A stretch of DNA of 64,000 bases from Amycolatopsis mediterranei. GTDB taxonomy: Bacteria > Actinomycetota > Actinomycetes > Mycobacteriales > Pseudonocardiaceae. The stretch covers positions 6,405,652 through 6,469,651 of the forward strand of contig NZ_CP100416.1 in NCBI RefSeq assembly GCF_026017845.1, given 5' to 3'. A model generated the notes under the pieces. The model saw only the letters and a program-made list of their open reading frames with translations, was not told the DNA's origin and searched no databases. Positions 19,037 to 28,609 of this stretch are shown piece after piece; position 1 is the stretch's first letter; each line of letters starts with the position of its first letter. The position numbers were made by a program, and so were the translations under genes.

Positions 19037-20323
19037 GTGGAGCGGACGTCGTCACGCGTTCGGGGATCCCCGTTACGTGCGCTGTTGTCGCTCCCCCGCG
19101 ACCTGGTGGTCTACGTCTGCGTCGTCGTCGGCCTGACTGTGACCGTGGTTGCTGCCACCGCGGCCACCACCCCGGTGCGCGACACGGACTGGGCGTGGCT
19201 GGGACTGCTGCTGGCCTGCGCGATCGCCCACCTGGAGCTCGCCCGGGGAACCGCGAGGATCCGCGAGCTGCCCGAGGGCACGCCCTACACCCACCTGCAG
19301 TCCGCCTGGTACATCGCCGGGCTGCTCCTGCTGCCCCTGCCGCTGCAGGTCATCCTCATCGCCGTCACCTTCGCCTACGAATGGGTCCGAGTCTTCGCCC
19401 GCCGCCCCCCGGTGCACCGGAAAGTGTTCTCCGCCTCGACAGTGGTGCTCGGCGTGGCCGGGGCGACGCTCGCGCTGTCGGCGTTCTACCCGGCCGCCGC
19501 GGCGCCCTACATCACCGTGCTCGACGGGCCGCGCGGCGTGGCCGCGATCGTGCTGGCCGGCGCCATCTACCGGCTTGTCAACTACGGCCTGGTCGTCATC
19601 GCGATCATGATGGACCACCGCGACCTGCCCGCCCACCACGTGCTCGGCCCGGCCAGCGACCACCTGATCATCGCCGCCGCGATCGCCCTCGGCTACGTCT
19701 ACGCCCTGGTCGCGGTCACCCGGCCGTGGACGCTGGTGATCGTGCTGGTCCTCGTCATCGGCCTGCACATGGGACTGCTGCTGCCCCAGTTCCAGCACGC
19801 CGCCCGCACCGACGGGCGCACCCAGCTCGCCGACGCGACCTGGTGGCGCGAAGTTGCCGAGCGCGAACTCGACCGCGCCCGCCGCTTCGGCGACCACGTC
19901 GGCATCCTGCTGCTGGACCTCGACCACTTCAAGGAGGTCAACGACCGGTTCGGGCACCTGGCCGGCGACGCCGTACTGCGCGCCGTGGCCGACGCCGTCC
20001 AAGGCTGCCTGCGCGGCCACGGCCAGGACCTGGCCGGCCGCTGGGGCGGCGAGGAGTTCGTGATCCTGCTCCCCGGCCTCGACCCGGCGGCGCTCACCGC
20101 GGTCGCCGAACGGGTCCGCGCCGCCATCGCCGCGATCACCGTGCCCGCCATCGACCGCCACACCGGCGCGAACGCCATGATCACCTTGACCGCCTCCGTC
20201 GGCGCCGCCGCGTTCCCCGGCCACGGCCGCGACCTCACCGCTCTGCTGCTGGCCGTCGACGACGCGGTCTACCGCGCCAAAGACCGCGGCCGCGACCAGA
20301 CCGTCACCGCCCAGGCCCGCTGA
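19037..20323 (+). CDS. Membrane-bound diguanylate cyclase (GGDEF protein)
   Basis: A 428-aa protein, GTG at 19037 with a GGGGAGGGAGGGC ribosome site. Residues about 20-255 hold seven or eight hydrophobic segments (for example LVVYVCVVVGLTVTVVAA, WTLVIVLVLVIGLHMGLLL), a membrane sensor of MASE type. A GGDEF domain follows, with LLLDLDHFKEVNDRFGHLAGD and the active-site loop GGEEF (RWGGEEFVILLP). It should make cyclic di-GMP from two GTP. No EAL domain. It stands alone between two decayed regions; its signal is unknown. Confidence 0.93.
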   Translation: MERTSSRVRGSPLRALLSLPRDLVVYVCVVVGLTVTVVAATAATTPVRDTDWAWLGLLLACAIAHLELARGTARIRELPEGTPYTHLQSAWYIAGLLLLPLPLQVILIAVTFAYEWVRVFARRPPVHRKVFSASTVVLGVAGATLALSAFYPAAAAPYITVLDGPRGVAAIVLAGAIYRLVNYGLVVIAIMMDHRDLPAHHVLGPASDHLIIAAAIALGYVYALVAVTRPWTLVIVLVLVIGLHMGLLLPQFQHAARTDGRTQLADATWWREVAERELDRARRFGDHVGILLLDLDHFKEVNDRFGHLAGDAVLRAVADAVQGCLRGHGQDLAGRWGGEEFVILLPGLDPAALTAVAERVRAAIAAITVPAIDRHTGANAMITLTASVGAAAFPGHGRDLTALLLAVDDAVYRAKDRGRDQTVTAQAR

Positions 20324-20408
20324 CCGCGGCCAGCAGTATTCGCCACCAGCGGGTTGGTGACCACGCCCGGCTTGTCTTCTTCCTCAACCGCATGGCTGAG
20401 GAAGAAAG

Positions 20409-20500
20409 GTGGGCGAAAGCACCGAGCAGCTCAACGGGGTGTTCGCGACGTTGGCCGACCCGCCGTGCCCTGGTGGCCCGGCTCAAGGACCATCACTGGG
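20409..20500 (+). pseudogene. N-terminal scrap of an ArsR-type regulator
   Basis: GTG at 20409 begins MGESTEQLNGVFATLADP; after a small deletion the neighbouring frame continues RRALVARL. Together they match the first helices of ArsR/HTH regulators (ATLADPTRRALVARL). The rest of the gene is absent. Nothing else recognisable lies in 20324-20652. Confidence 0.5.
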
Positions 20501-20652
20501 ACGCCGGCCACAACCACCACCGCGGGATGTTGCTGCCGCTGCCGTACGAGATCAGGAGGACCACCAACGCGAGGCATGGAACTACCCACGGCGAAGGTGG
20601 CCCACCGGCCTGCGGTTGCACCGGCCGGCGGGCCACCCGGATGGTTCTCCGG

Positions 20653-21048
20653 TCAAACCACCGTGGCTTTCAGTTCCTCTGCGTAGAACTCGACTTCGAA
20701 GGTCGTCGTGGACACGGTGAAACCTGATCGTCCCGTTCCGGCGGCGGTCCAATGGCCGATGCCGAAGAGGAGGGCGTGTCCGTAGCCCGGGTCGACACCG
20801 GTGGGCAGGTACGGCTCGATGCGGAGCACCTCGACCTCGCCGAACTCCAGCGAGATCATCCGGCGGCTGCCCGGTCCCTCCGACACGAAGTCGAACGCGA
20901 TCGCCATGTGCCGCTCGCCGGGGATGAACCTGATGCACACGACATGCGCTTCATTGCGCAGGTCGATGTCACCGACACCGGCCACGGTGAAGTCGATCTG
21001 CCCGGAGACGTGGCCGAACGGCTGGACCCCGGTGAACCTCACCGTCAT
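20653..21048 (-). CDS. Hypothetical 131-aa protein, possible orphan immunity protein
   Basis: Start ATG at 21048 follows GGGAGGGAAG. The protein is soluble, acidic and beta-rich (GQIDFTVAGVGDIDLRNEAH, MISLEFGEVEVLRIEPYLP, GFTVSTTTFEVEFYAEEL), with no signal peptide and no catalytic motif I know. The same frame reads upstream into a piece that looks like the tip of a polymorphic toxin (21130-21384). A small soluble protein directly after a toxin tip is the usual position of an immunity gene. The role is inferred from this position only. Confidence 0.6.
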   Translation of the reverse strand: MTVRFTGVQPFGHVSGQIDFTVAGVGDIDLRNEAHVVCIRFIPGERHMAIAFDFVSEGPGSRRMISLEFGEVEVLRIEPYLPTGVDPGYGHALLFGIGHWTAAGTGRSGFTVSTTTFEVEFYAEELKATVV

Positions 21049-21129
21049 TCGCGCTTCCCTCCCGATGTCGTGGCGGTCGTCACCGGAGGTGCCGGTAGAC
21101 CCGGGCGAGGTCGCGCCACCACATGCTCG

Positions 21130-21384
21130 AAACCGGCCGTTCTTCCCTCGCCCGCTCGGCGCGCGGTGATTGCTCGCCTGCGTGAACTTGTGCGGCGTGG
21201 GAATCCACTTCTTCACCGACTTCTCGTAGTGTGCCTTACCCGCCAGATCGTATTTCGTCCACCCGCGAGAGTGCGCGATCTCCACGCGGTGCTTGGTCCC
21301 GTTCATCGTCTTGGCCATCCACTTCCCGACCCGCGCCTTCGCCGCGTAGTTCGAAGAAATGACGGCCGCCGGAGCGCGTGACTG
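21130..21384 (-). pseudogene. Fragment resembling the C-terminal tip of a polymorphic toxin
   Basis: The minus-strand frame after a TAA at 21385-21387 reads SSNYAAKARVGKWMAKTM, then AHSRGWTKYDLAGKAHYEK and IPTPHKFTQ. The WTKYDLxGKAH....PTPH pattern recalls toxin tips found at the end of RHS/ESX toxins (type-24-like). There is no toxin trunk upstream and no ribosome site, so it is an orphan tip. The family link is from memory of motif shape and is weak. The stretch 21385-21811 shows no convincing gene. Confidence 0.4.
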
Positions 21385-21811
21385 TTATGGCACGTCCGAC
21401 CGTCTCGCTGCAGGTACCACGGCATCCTTTCCGTGGAGTCAAATCCACCTAACCCCGTATCCCCGCCCCCGCGGCAGCCAGCACGGATCGTGCGAGCGAT
21501 GCCCGCAGGATTGCGTTGCCGATCTACTGGAACGCTTGATTGGGACGCCCTGCCACGGATAGTCCCCTGGGAACGACTGAAGGGCGGCGGCCTCTACTCG
21601 GCGGTGACACGGACCGGCTGCGAGTCCCCCCGCGGTACGCCGGGCGGCAAACCGGGCGCCGTCAGGAGGCGTCCTCATGCGACTGATCTCGCTCCACCCC
21701 GGGCCACCGCACCCTGGTCCGCCGGCCGCCGCGGACGTTCTGCTCGGCGGGTTCGCGCGCAGCGTCCGGGACAGGCCCGACGCGGCCGTTTGGACGGGGT
21801 GTGGCGTTCGC

Positions 21812-22363
21812 TCACGCCGGTGTCAGCTGCCATTGCTGGTTGGGTCCGTTGTTGGCCGACCACTGGACGACCTGCGCGCCGCCGGTGGCCGCTCGGCCGT
21901 ACACGTCCGCGACCAAGCCACTGTCGTGGCCGGCGATGGTGTAATAGCCGTCGCCGGTGGGGCACAGGTACCACTGCTGGTTGGTGCCGCCGTCGGCGGA
22001 CCACTGCCACAACTGCAGGCCGACGGTGGCGGCGGAACCGTTGACGTCGAGGGCTTTACCGCTGGCGGTATACCGCAAGGTGTAGGCGTCACCTTGGACG
22101 GTGCCGACGGTCCAGGCCGCGGTCCCGGTCTGCTGGACCGCCTCGGCGCCGTCGGCCGTGGAGTTGCCGGCGATCGCCAGCGGCTTGCCGCTGTTGCGGT
22201 TGACGATGCGGTACGTGCCCGGCACCGGACCGGTGCTCGAGCCACCCAGCGTGAAGTACTCCACCGCGTCGCCGAACACGGCCGTACCGGCCTCGGTGGT
22301 CGACAGAACGAGGTACACCCGCGAACCTGCGGCCGGGGCGGTGAACGACACGGGCTGGGCCAC
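21812..22363 (-). pseudogene. C-terminal ricin-type beta-trefoil lectin domain of a lost secreted enzyme
   Basis: About 180 codons ending QQWQLTPA. Three ricin-type QxW repeats are visible: AVQQTGTAAWTVG, LWQWSADGGTNQQW and VVQWSANNGPNQQW, preceded by a beta-rich linker (SFTAPAAGSRVYLVLSTTEA). Such domains bind carbohydrate at the end of secreted glycosidases. No signal peptide or catalytic domain remains; upstream, the frame runs straight into SDR sequence in a different frame, so this is a rearrangement remnant. Confidence 0.8.
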
Positions 22364-22850
22364 CCGCGAGCCCAGCGAGGAGCCGGAGCGTGGGAAGCGT
22401 CCGGGCGGTCGTGCCGGCGGTGCGCCGTAGTTTCGGATTTCGGTCGGTCGCCGCCGCGACGATCACCTTGGCGACGACGGCGGGGTCGTCGCCGCTGCTG
22501 AGGTTCTTCGCCAGCAGCTTGTCGTAGTTGCGCCGTCCCGCCGCGTAGAGCGGCATGGGGGTGTCGGCCTCGACGCTGTGGCCTGCGAACGGGGTGTTGA
22601 TCAAGCCGGGCTCGACGAGCAGGATCCGGACGCCGTGCTCGCGGACCTCGTGGTCCAGCGACTGGGAGTAGCCCTCGACCGCGTGCTTGACCGAGACATA
22701 GAGGGTCATGAACGGGCTGGGGACGAACCCGCTGAGGGACGAGACGTTGATGATGCGTCCCTGCCGCTGCCCCCGCATATGCGGCAAGACCGCCTTGGTC
22801 ATCCGCATGACGCCGTAGACGTTGATGTCGAAGATGTCCTGCGTCTGGGC
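22362..22850 (-). pseudogene. Internal fragment of a short-chain dehydrogenase
   Basis: Reads IFDINVYGVMRMTKAVLPHM, RIINVSSLSGFVPSPFMTLY, VSVKHAVEGYSQSLDHEV and VRILLVEPGLINTPFAGHS. This covers the middle of an SDR, with the active-site Tyr and Lys in YVSVKHA. The N-terminal TGxxxGIG cofactor loop and the last ~40 residues are gone. It joins the lectin fragment at its 3' side and recombinase sequence at its 5' side. Confidence 0.8.
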
Positions 22851-22879
22851 AAGCCAAACCACACTTCTCCCCCACCCGA

Positions 22880-23312
22880 CCACAGCGACGGATTCCGGTT
22901 CGCCTTCTACGGCCGAACCTCGACCACCCGCCGATCAAGACCGCGTGTCGTCACAAGGCTGGCAGCGCGACATGGCCAACGGCATCGTCGCCGTGTACTT
23001 CGACGCCGGCACCTCACGCCGCGTCCCATGGACACAACGACCGCACGCCGCGCGGCTCATGGCCGAGATTGCCGGATCAGACAAGACAATCGATGCGATC
23101 GTGGTCGGCGAGTACGAACGTGCCTTCACCGGCAGCCAGTTCGCCACCCTCTACGCCTGGTGCACCCGCCACGGCATCCAGCTGTGGCTACCCGAAACAG
23201 GAGGCCCGGTCGATCTCGCCGACCGCGATCATCGGGCGCTGAGGCGAAGCGGGCCGACAGACCGTACCGGCCGGGCGGCGGCGCCGGTGAGTGGCTGCTG
23301 ATCAAGAACTGA
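22880..23312 (+). pseudogene. Remnant of a large serine recombinase (resolvase domain)
   Basis: Pieces in three frames form an actinobacterial serine recombinase N-terminus: DGFRFAFYGRTSTT (the nucleophile Ser is the S of RTSTT), a frameshift, then QGWQRDMANGIVAVYFDAGTS, AIVVGEYERAFTGSQF and IQLWLPETGGPVDLADRDH, another small deletion, then GAEAKRADRPYRPGGGAG. The DNA-binding part is missing. It marks the site as a former mobile-element boundary. Confidence 0.82.
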
Positions 23313-23316
23313 TCCG

Positions 23317-24756
23317 TCAGTGCGGCCGCGCCACCGCCGTCAGGTTCCCGCGGCCGGCCCGCCTCAACAGCACGAAGGCGAGCACCGCACCGGCCACTCC
23401 GAACCCGGCGCAGGCGGCCAAGCCCGCGTGGAACCCGGCGAGCGCGCCGGCCGAGGCCGGCATCGCCGCGATGATCGTCGAGACCACGGCGACCCCGAGC
23501 GCCCCGCCCACCTGGAACGCGGCCACGTTGACCCCGGACGCGATGCCCGCGTCGGCCGGGGTGACGCCGGTCAAGGCCGCCGCCGCCAGCGTGACCGAGG
23601 CGCTGCCGAGTCCGAGGCCGAACAGGAGCAGCCCCGGGAACACCGTCGTCAGGTACCCGGCGTCGGGCGAGATGCGGACCAGCAGGGCACTGCCGGTCGC
23701 GAGCAGCACGAAGGCGGCGATGGACACGCGGCGCAGCAGGGGCCGCGCCAGTGCCTTTTGCGTGGCGTACGCGCCGACGACACAGGCGATCGGCATCACC
23801 GACTGGCTGAGGCCGAACCGGATCGGCGTGTAGCCCAGCACGCCCAGGGAATACTGCGTGAGCACGACGGACATGCCGTAAACGAGCATCGCGATCAGGA
23901 TCGTCAGCACGTTGCCACCGAGCACGGTGGGCGACCGGAACAGCCGCGCGGGCAGCATCGGGGCCGCCGACCGCCGGTCGACCGCGATCGTGACCGCGGT
24001 CAGGACCACGAAGACCGCCGCGACGCCGAGGACGGGGAAACTGGTCCACCCGCGTCCGGGCGCCTCGACCAGCACGTACACGAGCAGCCCGAGCGCGGCG
24101 GTGCTGAGAACCGCGCCCGCGACGCCGAGCGTGCGGTGCGCCGAGGCGCTCCGGCTTTCGCGCAGCAGCACCGGGCTCAGCACCAGCATGAGCAGCGCCA
24201 CCGGCACGTTGACGAAGAACAGCGACGGCCAGCCGAACCAGCCGAGCAGCGCCCCGCCGAGCAGCAGGCCGATCGTGGCCCCGATCGCGGCGATGGCCGC
24301 CCACCCGGCCAAGGCCCGGTTCCGTTCGCGGCCTTCCGGGAACATGTCGGTGAGGATCGCCAGTGCCGTCGGAGCCATCAGCGCGGCCGAAACGCCGTGC
24401 AGCGCCCGCGCGACCAGCAGCACCGGACCTGCCGTGGCGAGCGCGGAGAGCACGGACACGACGAGGAACAGCGCGGTGCCGAGCATGAACACCCTGCGAC
24501 GCCCGATCAGGTCGGCGATCCGGCCGCCCAGCAGGAGCAGCCCCCCGAAGGTGAGCAGGTTGCCGGACAGGATCCACTGCGCCTCGACCGGCGACAGCCC
24601 CAGATCCGCGGCCATGAGCGGAACACCCATGACCACGCTCTGGGCGTCGAGGATCACCATGAAGTTGGCGGTGCAGAGCAGGACGAGCGCGGCCCACCGG
24701 CGGGGATCCGCGGGCCGAGCGTCCAAGTCCGGCCGCATCGATTCTGCGAGAGTCAT
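23317..24756 (-). CDS. MFS multidrug-type exporter, 14-TM DHA2/EmrB-like
   Basis: A 479-aa membrane protein with about 14 hydrophobic segments. Start ATG at 24756 follows CAAGGAGCG. Motif A appears as GGRIADLIGRRRVFMLG; WILSGNLLTFGGLLLLGG is typical of TM2 of DHA2 drug:H+ antiporters. It probably exports a drug or natural product using the proton gradient. The gene stands alone; no regulator is intact next to it. The 3' end is 4 bp from the recombinase remnant. Confidence 0.9.
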   Translation of the reverse strand: MTLAESMRPDLDARPADPRRWAALVLLCTANFMVILDAQSVVMGVPLMAADLGLSPVEAQWILSGNLLTFGGLLLLGGRIADLIGRRRVFMLGTALFLVVSVLSALATAGPVLLVARALHGVSAALMAPTALAILTDMFPEGRERNRALAGWAAIAAIGATIGLLLGGALLGWFGWPSLFFVNVPVALLMLVLSPVLLRESRSASAHRTLGVAGAVLSTAALGLLVYVLVEAPGRGWTSFPVLGVAAVFVVLTAVTIAVDRRSAAPMLPARLFRSPTVLGGNVLTILIAMLVYGMSVVLTQYSLGVLGYTPIRFGLSQSVMPIACVVGAYATQKALARPLLRRVSIAAFVLLATGSALLVRISPDAGYLTTVFPGLLLFGLGLGSASVTLAAAALTGVTPADAGIASGVNVAAFQVGGALGVAVVSTIIAAMPASAGALAGFHAGLAACAGFGVAGAVLAFVLLRRAGRGNLTAVARPH

Positions 24757-25561
24757 CCGCGCTCCTTGTGCCGATCCGACTCGCGTGCGCCCTGACCGTA
24801 CGAATCAGTAGGCGGTCGGCTCTTCTCCCCGGATGCGCAAATGATCGCGGATCTGGTGCCCGGTCCGACGGCCGTGGCTCCTCCCGCCGCGAGAAGTTCG
24901 TCAGTCGCCCCGCACCAGCGCGACCACGACCACCGCACCGGCCACCACGTTCCCGGCCAGGGCGGCCGCCGAGGGCGGCGTCTCCCCCGCGTGGCGCAGC
25001 AGCCACGGCGAGAGCGCCGAGCACCGGCACCACCCAGCCGAGCAGGCGCATCCGTCGCGCGGGCGATCGCCAGTGCGATCAGGCCCAGGCCGACGGGGGT
25101 GTCGCCTCCTCGATCGCCGGCGGGGTCACGCCGCACGGCGGACGCGCACGACGCCGGCACGCCGGCGGTCCCGATCCAGGTGGGCGCGCTCGCTCGATGC
25201 TTCGGCGAACCGGTGCGGCGCAAGCACGGCAGAAGTAGGTTTTGCCCGCACAGGCGACGCCGAGCCGGTGAGCGCCGCGAACGCCGTTCCCGGGCGCAGC
25301 CGGAGCGAACGACGAGGCTCCGGCGGCCTTTCCGATCGTCCTCAGTGGACCGTCGCGATGGTGACCGAGACCACACGCGCGAGACCGTCCGCCGCACCAA
25401 TGAAGAGCCGGGCACCTTGATCACTGCCTACGATCGATGGTGAACCAGCAACGTAGCGCGGAGAAGTGTTCGTCACCGGTTCACCCACCGCGGACAGTCG
25501 CTGCCGGACCGGCCCGGCCCGGACCGGGTCACGCGGAGTTACCCTCAGGAAAGAGATGGCC
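24757..25561. other. 805-bp stretch without an intact gene
   Basis: Minus-strand frames around 24900-25120 give broken hydrophobic pieces (GLIALAIARATDA in one frame, LLGWVVPVLGALAVAAAP in the next), suggesting a decayed small membrane protein. No promoter, terminator or complete frame could be supported. Codon pattern is disrupted compared with both neighbours. Confidence 0.45.
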
Positions 25562-26782
25562 ATGCAACGCATCTGCCTGACCGTGCCGACGAACCGCGAG
25601 TGCACCGCCACCCTCGCGGAGGTCGTCGCGGAGGCGGCCTACGCCGAGGCGACCTTTCCCTCCGTCGAGGTTCACCTGCTGGTGCTGGACTCCTCGGCCC
25701 ACTTCGAGGCACACGCCCGCGTGCTCGGCACGGCGCGGAACGTCCGGCACCTCGACGAGGAAGCGCAGCGGGATTTCCTGCGCCGCGTGATCAGCCGGTC
25801 CGGCGTCACCAAACCGGATTTCGTCCTGGATCTCCTCCTCCCGGCCGCGCTTTCGTACGGCGCGTGCACGAACCGGGCGTTCCTGATCGCGGCCGCGCTG
25901 GGGTGCGATTCCGTGCACCGCCGTGACTCGGACCTCCACTACCAGACATTCGAGGGCCGGACGGTGTTCCCGATCCACGCCGAGCTGCTGTCGATCGGCA
26001 AGCCCGCGCACCGAGCCGTGACGGTGGAGGACCGGCTGGACCCCGCGCTGCGGGACCGGACGGTGGCGCTGGTGGGGGCTTCGTTCGTCGGCGAGATGTC
26101 CGTCGACCTCCACGAGGTGCGTGCTCACCCGGCCTACCACGACCTGGTGAGCCTCTGGGCCGCTCCGGGTGCCACCGAGGAGGAAAAACGGGAACTGGTC
26201 GAGGAGTCGTTCACCGGGTGGGCGGCCTTCGACGGCGACCGGTCCGTGCTCGACGTCGTCGACCCGATGCGGGTGGACATGCACAACATCAGCTTCCACG
26301 GACTGCACGAACGGCTGCCGCTGCCGCCCGCCACGGACACCATCGGCAGCGACTACTTCCTCATCCACGTCGCGAACAAGGCCCGGCTGCCCGCCGTCGT
26401 ACACAACCGCCACATCGTCAACTTCCACACGGCGGAACGGAAGACCGACGCGGGTTTCCTCGCCTACCAGGTGCGGTTCGCCAAGTTCGTGCTGTCGATG
26501 TACTACTTCCACTTCATCTACCAGCGGATGGACTCCGACGACCCGGCCGAGATCGCCGCGATCGTGCGGGAGAGCACCTGGCAGGGACGCGACGAGACGC
26601 GGATCGACCAGCTGGAGCGGGCGTACCGGGGGCTGGGCGGCAGGTTCACCGGCGTCGCCGGCCACATCCGGGACCACCGCGACAGGCTGCTCGAGGAGAG
26701 CCGCCGTGACATCGACGACTATGCGGTGCTGATCGACGCGTGGGCAGCACTGATCGAGGCCGCCCGTGCCACCGATGTCTGA
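25562..26782 (+). CDS. DUF6271-like protein, possible GT-A-fold transferase
   Basis: A 406-aa soluble protein. ATG 25562 is preferred over ATG 25556 because AGGAAAG lies 8 nt upstream of it. The start RICLTVPTNREC, the segment VEVHLLVLDSS and NRAFLIAAALGCDSVHRRDSD resemble the nucleotide-sugar fold of GT-A glycosyltransferases, with RRDSD in the position of a DxD metal motif. I believe it belongs to DUF6271, a family with no established function. It overlaps the PLP decarboxylase-GNAT gene by 8 nt, so the two are cotranscribed. Together with two GT2 genes downstream it suggests a sugar-decorated product. Confidence 0.7.
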   Translation: MQRICLTVPTNRECTATLAEVVAEAAYAEATFPSVEVHLLVLDSSAHFEAHARVLGTARNVRHLDEEAQRDFLRRVISRSGVTKPDFVLDLLLPAALSYGACTNRAFLIAAALGCDSVHRRDSDLHYQTFEGRTVFPIHAELLSIGKPAHRAVTVEDRLDPALRDRTVALVGASFVGEMSVDLHEVRAHPAYHDLVSLWAAPGATEEEKRELVEESFTGWAAFDGDRSVLDVVDPMRVDMHNISFHGLHERLPLPPATDTIGSDYFLIHVANKARLPAVVHNRHIVNFHTAERKTDAGFLAYQVRFAKFVLSMYYFHFIYQRMDSDDPAEIAAIVRESTWQGRDETRIDQLERAYRGLGGRFTGVAGHIRDHRDRLLEESRRDIDDYAVLIDAWAALIEAARATDV

Positions 26783-28403
26783 ACCCGCCCACGTGCGGGC
26801 CGCACTGACCAGAGCCACGCACGACCAGCTCGTCTACGACCTGACCGGCATCGAGCGGCAATACCACGCGCTGCTCGACGAACTGCCGGACGTTTCGGTT
26901 CGCTTCGCCGTGAAGGCGTGCCCGCACCCTGCGGTGCTCGCCTGCCTCGCCAGGGTGGGCGCGGGCTTCGACGCGGCGAGTCCCGGCGAGATCGAGCTGA
27001 CGCTGCGCAACGGGGCGCTTCCGGACGACGTCCACTACGGCAACACCGTGAAGTCCGACGCCGACATCGCCGCCGCGCACTCGCTCGGCATCACCACCTT
27101 CGCGACCGACTGCGTCCAGGACGTGCGGGCGATCGCCCGGCACGCCCCCGGCGCTCACGTGTTCTGCCGGGTCACCACGACCGGCGACGGCGCGCTGTGG
27201 CCCCTGACCGGCAAGTGCGGCAGCGACGACGCCGTCGGCGTGCTGACCGAAGCACGGCGCCTCGGGCTGGTCCCGGCCGGGCTGTCGATCCACGTCGGCT
27301 CGCAGCAGATGACGGCCTCGGCGTGGCGGCAGGCGCTGGACACCCTGGTCGCCCTCGTGACCTCGCTGGCGGCACAGGGCATCCAGCTGGGCCACGTGAA
27401 CCTCGGCGGCGGGCTCCCCGCGCACGGCTACCTCAGCAAGGACGGTGTCCCGCTGGTGCCGCCGACCGGAGAGATCTTCACCGCCATCAGGGAAGGCATG
27501 GGCCGGCTGCGCGAAGCGGGCGGCCGGCTGCGCTTCCTGGTCGAACCGGGGCGGCACCTCGTCGCCGACCACGGGACGATCCGCGCGCACGTCGCCCGGC
27601 TCACCTCCCGCGGCCGGCGGTGGCTCTACCTCAGCTGCGGCAAGTTCAACGGCCTCTACGAGACCGATCAGGTGCGCTACCGCCTGACGTTCCCCGGGCA
27701 GGCCGGCGGGGCCGAGGTGCCCGCCATGGTCGCGGGCCCGACCTGCGACAGCGACGACAGCTTCGGCGGCGGCCCCGTCGTGGTGCCCGCGGACCTGGCC
27801 TCCGGCGATCCGGTGTGGATCCACTCCACCGGTGCCTACGCCATCGGCTACACCACTGTGGGGTTCAACGGGTTCCGGCCCCTGCCGGTCTTGGCCGTGC
27901 GCACGGAGAAGATCCGGCCGATCGACGCGGGCGACTGGACCACCATCGCCGAACTGGAAGCGGCGGAGTACGCACCGCGGGGGTTGTCGGAGAGCCGTGC
28001 CGTCCTGGAATCCCGCTGGGCCAAGGAAACCTCCTTCGTGCTGGACCGGGGCGAACGGCTGGGCGGCTACGTGCTCGCCCTGCCCTACCCGCCGTACCGC
28101 GTCCCCGATCCCGGCCTGCCCGAGACCACCGCCTTCCACTCGGCGAACCTGCACCTGCACGACATCGTTGTCAGCGCCGAACTGCGGGGGCGTGGCTGGG
28201 GAGCGCGGATGCTGCGGCACGTGACCGAGGCCGCCCAGTCCCTCCGCTACACGCGGATCTCCCTGGTCGCCGTCGACGGCGCCACCGGATTCTGGTCGGC
28301 ACAGGGGTTCCACGCGCATCCCGAGGTGGCGCTGCCCGCCGGCTACGGACCGGGTGCCGTCTACATGTCCCGCCCGGTCACCGGCGAAAGCGCTGCCCCG
28401 TGA
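26775..28403 (+). CDS. Fold-type III PLP amino-acid decarboxylase fused to a GNAT acetyltransferase
   Basis: A 542-aa fusion. Residues 1 to about 380 are an ornithine/lysine-decarboxylase-like barrel: RFAVKACPHPAVLACL holds the PLP lysine, VNLGGGLPAHGY the phosphate loop, LVEPGRHLVADHG the EPGR motif, and GPTCDSDD the catalytic-Cys motif. Residues about 385-542 are a GNAT fold (LHDIVVSAELRGRGWGARML, the acetyl-CoA loop, then GFWSAQGFHAHPEV). It could decarboxylate a basic or other amino acid and acylate the resulting amine. ATG 26775 overlaps the previous stop; a GTG at 26766 is an alternative. The fusion is unusual. Confidence 0.85.
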   Translation: MSEPAHVRAALTRATHDQLVYDLTGIERQYHALLDELPDVSVRFAVKACPHPAVLACLARVGAGFDAASPGEIELTLRNGALPDDVHYGNTVKSDADIAAAHSLGITTFATDCVQDVRAIARHAPGAHVFCRVTTTGDGALWPLTGKCGSDDAVGVLTEARRLGLVPAGLSIHVGSQQMTASAWRQALDTLVALVTSLAAQGIQLGHVNLGGGLPAHGYLSKDGVPLVPPTGEIFTAIREGMGRLREAGGRLRFLVEPGRHLVADHGTIRAHVARLTSRGRRWLYLSCGKFNGLYETDQVRYRLTFPGQAGGAEVPAMVAGPTCDSDDSFGGGPVVVPADLASGDPVWIHSTGAYAIGYTTVGFNGFRPLPVLAVRTEKIRPIDAGDWTTIAELEAAEYAPRGLSESRAVLESRWAKETSFVLDRGERLGGYVLALPYPPYRVPDPGLPETTAFHSANLHLHDIVVSAELRGRGWGARMLRHVTEAAQSLRYTRISLVAVDGATGFWSAQGFHAHPEVALPAGYGPGAVYMSRPVTGESAAP

Positions 28404-28609
28404 CCCGGCTCCCCGGAGCGGACGACGCAGCGCCGATGCGGGTACTGCGGGGGTGTTCTTCCGCGGGGAAAGGGCATCCGTCACCGGCGCGAGCCGGGCC
28501 GGCAGCGAAAGAAGTTTCGCCGCCTTCGGGAGCGTAGGCACGAAGAGGACTTCGGAGCGGCCGGATACCGGCAACTTCGGTCGTGCTCCCGGAAGCCGGC
28601 CGGCCCGCG

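Noticed and set aside
18843..20727. Long plus-strand frame continuing from the GGT region across the GGDEF gene
   Set aside because: After the frameshift at 18690 it is Arg/Pro-rich shadow sequence; the true GGT end and the GGDEF gene are in other frames.
25073..25443. Arg-rich frames between the MFS and DUF6271 genes
   Set aside because: No family pattern in either strand; probably decayed DNA.
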